The translations under genes and the position numbers were made by a program. From contig WPIO01000010.1 in the NCBI GenBank assembly GCA_009760855.2, forward strand, positions 5,293,501 through 5,357,500: a stretch of DNA of 64,000 nucleotides, in the 5' to 3' direction. Under the pieces are notes generated by a model. The model worked only from the letters and a program-made list of their open reading frames with translations. It did no database searches and was not told where the DNA came from. How positions within the stretch are numbered: the stretch's first letter is position 1; each line of letters opens with the position of its first letter. The DNA is from Cristatella mucedo (lineage: Eukaryota; Bryozoa; Phylactolaemata; Cristatellidae). Of this stretch, positions 58,516 through 64,000 are shown piece by piece.

Positions 58516-58765
58516 CCCCCTTCCTTTGATGTCTGTGCCCCGCGCTCAGCTACAGCACTGAAGTTGACTACAATAAGCTATTTGACCATGGGATATTGAC
58601 AGTGTTTGAAATACAACCTGAACTCAACAATGGCCTTTGCAGCCTTCGGGATGACCGCCGATCGCTGCTCAAGCGAAATACATAATTCTAATACGGCGGC
58701 TGACGGAACGCTTTCAGACCGCGCTTGCGGATTCGAGTCGCAGGTGTTCCGTTTATCTCTTACAG

Positions 58766-59939
58766 ACGTCGAGTCGATCGCAAGAAGAATGCCACCGATG
58801 AGAAGACGCGGACCTCGTCGAGGCTGCCCCGCCACCAGCACTCGTCGCTACCCGACCTGTCCACGTCGATCTACGATCGCCGCCTGGCGGCGGCGGCGGC
58901 GGCGGAAAGTCCGCACTTTAGCGGGTCGACGATGGAGTCAGACTCTCGCCGCTGGCGGCGGCGTGGCGGTCGAGCCGTGGCGCAGCCTGCAGCAGCAGCC
59001 GCTGCCGACTCCGCGTCGAGCGGCGGCGAAGAAAGGGAGCCGTCGCGCCACGGCTGCGCCGCCGACGCGGGCCTCGGGCTCGCCGCCGCGCGGTCGCCTA
59101 GGCGAAGCGAGAGCGCCGGCGAGGTGGGCGGCGAGCTCGGGCGGCTGCGGCGGCGGTGGCGGAGCAAGTCGTGGCCGAGCGGCGCGTACAATCGGACACG
59201 CCGGACGGCGCTCGGTGGCCAGCTCGCTCGGCAGCGAGGGCTCGGGCGCGACGAATATTTTGAGGTGAACGAAAGCGGAAGCTCTCCGCATACGGGATCC
59301 GACAGGCTCGACGCGCCGGAACCTCGGCGACAGCGGCGGCAGCGGACGACAATAGAAAGCCGAAGAGCAGAGGCCGCCGTCGTCGAGAGCGTCGTCGTCG
59401 AGGTGACGACGGCGCTGACGGGCGAGCGGACGCGTCGAAGTGGAGGAGCGGAATCGACCGCAGTCACGTGTGCGGTCGATTCAGCCGAGAGCGAGGCGTC
59501 GGATCGCCACGATTCAGACGAAGCCAAAATGGCTGCGGAGGAGGCAGCGCTGGCCGAGCCGTCAGCCGGTGAGCTAGCCGTCTCCGTAATGACGGCGGCT
59601 GCCTGCTGCCGAGAGGCAGCGGCCGGAGCGGGCGATACCTCGACGAGTGGCGCGCTTCGAGCGCCGCCACAGCAGCCGATCGCCTCGGCAAGCTTCGGCG
59701 GCGGCGGCGGCGGCGCAGTCGTCGCCCTTCGGAAAGCCGCGAGGCCGAGCAGCGCATCGAGTTGCGAACGACGAGCAGACTCGGATTCGATGCGATGTCG
59801 GGCTTCGGCATCGACAGTAAACGCTCACACCAGTGGGTGCGGTGTCGAGCAGGTCGGCGCGAAAGTGTTTCGAGGCGCGGCGGCGCAGCAGGAGGGCGTT
59901 GCGTCGTCGATGGAAGATGCGAGCGTGACGCACATGTGA
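58766..59939 (+). CDS. Putative GC-rich terminal exon of an unrecognised gene
   Basis: A pyrimidine-rich acceptor (TTTATCTCTTACAG) opens a frame of about 390 codons ending TGA at 59939. AATAAA follows at 60418. The first part (RKKNATDEKTRTSSRLPRHQ then HSSLPDLSTSIYDRR) uses G/C-ending codons and looks coding. The rest is low-complexity Ala/Ser/Arg/Gly (poly-Ala, poly-Gly). Because the DNA is very GC-rich, other frames on both strands are also open, so the frame could shift within this stretch. One alternative frame ends GRRSVASSLGSEGSGATNIL at a possible GAG|GTGAAC donor (about 59262). I do not recognise the protein family. Confidence 0.4.
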
Positions 59940-60330
59940 CCGGCTGAAGAGCAACGGCGAGAGGTGGACTGCTCCTTAGAGACACGGCTCGCCGCCCGCC
60001 GCCCCTCCTTGCTCATAGCAGTCTCAGGCCGCTCACTCGGCTTCTCACCGATTCGCTCTCAGCGACGACTAGCGAAGATCTCTCTCGAGCTGGAATTGCG
60101 GGGTGAAACTACGCGCGTTCGCTTCGAGCGACAGGCTGACGAAAGTGCTGTGGTATCTATCGGATAGCGGGGCAACGGGCGCCGAATGCGATTTCGCTAC
60201 TTGGCAGCCCCGAAACGAAGCGTGGCGGCGCCCACAGAGCGTCGCTGCCGACGGCTTGGCAGCCGTTGGCGGGTGCCGGTTGTACGCTTCCGGGTCGAGG
60301 CGATGTGTTGCAATTTTACAGCAGACCAAT
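58850..60330. promoter_or_regulatory. CpG-rich island-like segment
   Basis: Dense CG dinucleotides and high GC stand out sharply against the AT-richer flanks. This could be a CpG island/promoter or simply GC-rich coding sequence; the sequence alone does not decide. Confidence 0.4.
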
Positions 60331-60417
60331 TCACGGCCTGCTTAGGCTCGCCAGGACTGCATTAAGCTCTCACCGAAAACCCAACTTGGCGAGAGTACAA
60401 GGCGAAACGTTTTTGCG

Positions 60418-60423
60418 AATAAA
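60418..60423 (+). terminator. Polyadenylation signal AATAAA (candidate)
   Basis: A canonical hexamer 479 nt after the TGA of the GC-rich frame, followed by T/G-rich sequence (TGCGTTTTTCGTC). It supports a plus-strand transcript ending here. Confidence 0.4.
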
Positions 60424-62195
60424 TGCGTTTTTCGTCACTCCGTAAATGCTGTGATGTTAACTGCTGAGCACAAGATATTGCACACAAGGAGAAGAGGGAG
60501 GAGTAGAAGGGAAGGGGCGGGGAGCACGAGAGGAACAATCATGGCGGGCGGACGTAGGAACGTTGGCAACAGGTCAATGGTAGTGCTAGTGCAGTGGTCC
60601 TCAATCTTCCTAATGCCGCGACTCTTTAATACTGTTCCTCATGTTGTGGCGAAACCCAACCGTAAAATTATTATGTGCAAAATGTCGAAACGCGTGTTTT
60701 CCGACAGCCTTGAAAAACCCCTGTGAAAGGGTTGTTCGATCCCCAAAGGGGTCGCGACCCACAGGTTGAGAACCGCTGTGTTAGTGGGTCTGTAACAAAC
60801 GTGGAGCTGAATAGGTGAAGGAAAAAATACACTTCTATGTATCCAAACGCAACTACACGGTGGGGGTGAATGCAACTTCTCTGCAGATATTAATATCTGG
60901 ATTACGCATATTGAAAGAACTTGGAGTAGTAGATACACTGTAGGAATAAGAAACGCAAGCTCGTTTTCAAAACGACGCAACAATAGACCGTCATTCCAAT
61001 GAGCTGCCAATCAGCAAGCTATTGCTTACCGAGCCTAAAAAGGAAAACCGGGCGGTGTAAACTTCGTGAATTCTGAAGGATCTGTATTAAAAACAGGCCG
61101 GCATACTATCCGCGGTGTTATAGCCGGCGTGCCGTTCCTTGCACTTGCACTGCGCAAGTCCTTCCACTGCTATTTGCGCCACGCTGCAGGACGATGCTGA
61201 AAATCGGGTCCAATATGAGCAGCCCGTGTTGATTCGCTCACTATTCATCGGCTCCGGATCAACTGCCTGCTGTTCACGACAAAGTACGCAATCGTGCACA
61301 TTCGCTCGGCGTCCTGTCGCAGCATCGTCGGCTGTGGGAAGCGTCTTGTGAATTTCAAGAGTGCCCCACTTACATATAGCACCGGCAACTTCTTGCAGTT
61401 ACTATAGCTCGCTCGCGGTCAGCCGAACTGAGGCCAGAAATTGTCGTCGCTTCATTGATATCCAAATTTCTCGCGGTCAGATGCGACCCAAGAGGCAGGA
61501 TAGAAAGCGGCCGAATGCGACACCAGCGTCCTCCAGCGGAGAGCGATGGGCTCGGCAGCGAGAGCAGCACAGCGACCTGAACAGGTTCTCGGAAAAAAGG
61601 TCAACATGGAAGACGCGAATGAGCGTTGGTTGACTTTTGCTAGCGCATTATGGACAAAGCTGTTATTATGCGAAATGACCTGTCACAATGCCCTAAGGAC
61701 CCCGGCTTAAGACTTCAATAGATCAGAGAAAGAGCAATGCTTTCTTAGATGAATTGCCAATAGCACGGCCTTAGATGTCGATGATCAATTTATTGCACTA
61801 GCGGCACGATGTTGCCTTCCAATGCTGATCTACGTGCCCGTGGTTGCTAGGTGGGGCAATCCTTTCGCATATGTTCGGCCACAGGCATGTGAAATCCACT
61901 GTTCTGGCTTCTGGCACACATCAGAAATCATATGTGTGAAGTCCCGATCAATATATTGGTGGTAAAAAGGCGAGGTTCTACTAGCTCACATGCACCTCAG
62001 ATGGTCCAACATCAGGAAACAGGTAGGACGACTCATATAAGCACCATTCAAGTGATTCAAAGATGAGCTCGGATGCGTAAGCATGCGCGGTAATATTAAT
62101 GCTTAGCTCAAATGATTGACTTGAAGATTGTTGTATTAATTTGGCTCCGGAGGTGGCAGGTCAAGCGGAGTCTCGCGGAGACACAAGCGCGGACG
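60424..62195. other. Non-coding interval
   Basis: Short open frames only, with no recognised domain. GTGGTCCTCAATCTTCC ... GGTCGCGACCCACAGGTTGA ... GAACCGCTG at about 60594-60777 has the look of a hAT-type non-autonomous element, but ends were not established. Confidence 0.35.
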
Positions 62196-62199
62196 TGAG

Positions 62200-62305
62200 C
62201 GTAATAATAATAATAATGATAATAATAATAATGCACTTGATAAAGCGCCCAGAGAACTCACTCTCTTTCTAGGCGCTTTACATTTGCTGCAAAGGGAAAA
62301 CGAGA
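62200..62305 (-). mobile_element. LINE-A 3'-end-only insertion
   Basis: An (ATA)n tail is followed by TGCACTTGATAAAGCGCCCAG ... TTTCTAGGCGCTTTACATTT GCTGCAAAGGG and nothing further of the element, as in the nested copy at 14768. Confidence 0.85.
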
Positions 62306-63221
62306 CTCTCAGTTTATTCTCTCGCACGTACTAATATGTACGAGCTGGCTGACTCGCCGCAGATGAGGGAATGCAGCGAAATGGCGGGAAACATCCGCTA
62401 CATCGAAGGCCAGACGCAGCGCCGAGTCAACTGACCAACCACCTGGTGCAAGTGAGGGCATGCATTAGTGGCCGGACGCTGAGCTAAGTACAAAAGCAGT
62501 AGCATACTTGAGCACCTTAAGGTGCGTTTACGTGACAGACTTTCTCGCAGATTTTGGACCGATTCCCCACAGATTTGGGCTACTACGTCATCATATGTCA
62601 AAGTATTTTGGGGGAGGAGCCAAGTCTGTAGACTCATCAGCAGGAGAATCTGTCAACTTTTTAGTCCAGCCGACCAATCAAAACCCCGGAGCTCATCGCG
62701 TACTCCGTACGACCAAAATAAAATGGCTCGCATTCCTAGGATCGAGTTGAGGCGTTCAGAGCAAGTCCTTGAATATTGAATGGTTACGCATTGTAACCAA
62801 TGCTTCAGCCTTTTCTAAATAGCATACGCCGTGCGTCTGTTTATCAAGTACACCAACAAACTCGTAACGTGGAACATCACTTAGCACTCTACATCCACAC
62901 ATCCATATTGGCGAACGTCACTCGGTACCACTGCCTTTCGCGAAAAGCTTCCTGTTTATTCTTTTCACACTAATCTGCAATGATGACTGCGGCGGCTCAC
63001 TCAGTATCGGCCTGTGCTGGCTTGGCGTCTCTGGGTAAACCCTCTTTCATACCGGCCTCCCGGAAATAGAACGTGGGCTGTAGGCGGGACTAAGTCGGCC
63101 GTCGAATCTGTCGTAGCCGGAACTAAATCTGCCATGTCAGCATCCTAATGAGGCGGAAAGTCGGCGTCTGTCCGGAGGAAAGTCAGCCTTGTAAGCAATG
63201 CATTATGAGGCGAAAGAAAGC

Positions 63222-64000
63222 ACGACGTAATGATAATAATAATAATAATGCACTTGTTAAAGCGCCCTCGGAGAACTTGATCTCTTTCTAGGTGCTTTAC
63301 GTTTACTGCAAAGGAAATGCGATCGAATGGTTCGTGTTATCGTACTTGATAAACCACATGAATAACATTGTTAGGGGTGACATGCACAGGGTCAGCGTGC
63401 AAGTGTGGTTAGTAGCAGCATGAACAGTGTCAGCAAGCATAAGCGCATAAAGGACAAATCACTGGGACTTACTAAATGCTGTCATAAATAGGTGCGTTTT
63501 GCGTTTTTAAGTTCTTTTTAAATATGGTCAAGTCAAGAGATGTCGTAACGCAAGTCGGGCGTGAGTTCCAAGCATTGAGAGAAAACGAACTTAATGTACG
63601 ATCTCCAAAGGATTTGAGGTTTGTACCGGGTATAGGTAAGCAGCTTGTTTCCGAAAAGCGGGTGGTACGATGCTTGGCCTGGTGGGTGAGTAGATCTGAT
63701 AGGTAGGCTGGAGCCAAAGAATGAAGGGACCGAAAAGTGAGAGACAAAACCTTGAAGTCGATCCGTTGCTTGACTGAGAGCCATTGCAGATCGGCAAGAA
63801 GTGGTGTGATGTGGCAACTGCGATGCTCACAACAGAAAAGCCTAGCTGTAGAGTTTTGCACCAGCTGTAAGCGCCTGATTGCACATGCCAGCAGGCCAGC
63901 AAGAAGTGAGTTACATAAGTCCTAACGGGATGTCACAAATGTATGGACCGAAGTAGATTTTGTATCCTTATCTAAAAAAGCCCAAATCTTAGCAATGTTA
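63222..64000 (-). mobile_element. LINE-A copy running off the right edge
   Basis: (ATA)n tail, 3' UTR, then the minus-strand blocks [40 protein letters not shown] and KSFGDRTLSSFSLNAWNSRP, continuing toward the palm at the window end. Frames are broken. Confidence 0.9.

Noticed and set aside
58871..59985. Minus-strand open frames of up to 218 aa in the GC-rich segment
   Set aside because: High GC removes stop codons in all frames. The minus-strand frames lack splice or motif support, whereas the plus strand has an acceptor, a stop and AATAAA.

Overview
The window is intron-rich metazoan nuclear DNA, most likely from an invertebrate. Genes have GT-AG introns, coding DNA is sparse, and retrotransposon remains and simple repeats fill most of the space. 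I cannot name the phylum from the sequence alone. No prokaryotic, organellar or viral genome organisation is visible.

Three genes can be read with confidence. (1) A cytohesin (ARF-GEF, Sec7 + PH) lies on the minus strand. It starts at about 17194 and runs leftward in nine phase-consistent exons to position 93, where the window cuts it inside the PH domain. (2) An intron-less peroxisomal sarcosine/pipecolate oxidase (PIPOX-like, 397 aa, C-terminal SKL) lies at 32125-33318 on the plus strand. (3) A voltage-sensor-only proton channel of the Hv1 (HVCN1) type lies on the plus strand at 44345-53727 in seven phase-consistent exons. Its first exon(s) were not found. This channel is the most unusual gene here. 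It has a very long S1-S2 loop built from an extra 171-nt exon that can be skipped in frame, the loop carries a furin-like RRKR site and a CAGT microsatellite, and the first S4 arginine is replaced by leucine. A fourth, GC-rich open region at 58766-59939, followed by AATAAA at 60418, may be a terminal exon of an unrecognised gene.

Region by region: 1-17.2 kb, cytohesin with LINE relics in its introns; 17.2-19.3 kb, upstream DNA; 19.3-23.0 kb, a divergent satellite-like array (about 165-bp units with a GCAATCCAC-type core) whose right end is inverted; 23.9-29.6 kb, two long broken LINE-B copies; 30.8-31.7 kb, a tRNA-headed SINE with a LINE-A-like tail and a 424-bp inverted-repeat element with TATA boxes in both arms; 32.1-33.3 kb, the oxidase; 33.3-44.3 kb, mostly non-coding with two LINE-A copies; 44.3-53.7 kb, the proton channel; 54-64 kb, LINE/SINE relics, the GC-rich ORF, and a LINE-A copy running off the right edge.

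Two non-LTR families dominate. LINE-A (CR1/L2-like) ends in a conserved 3' hairpin-like motif (AAAGCGCC ... GGCGCTTT) plus an (ATT)n tail. LINE-B (also CR1-like, EN+RT) ends near GGAGATACAT. At least two tRNA-derived SINE families accompany them. The three recognised genes act in separate processes (ARF/phosphoinositide signalling, peroxisomal amine oxidation, proton conductance), and nothing suggests joint regulation.
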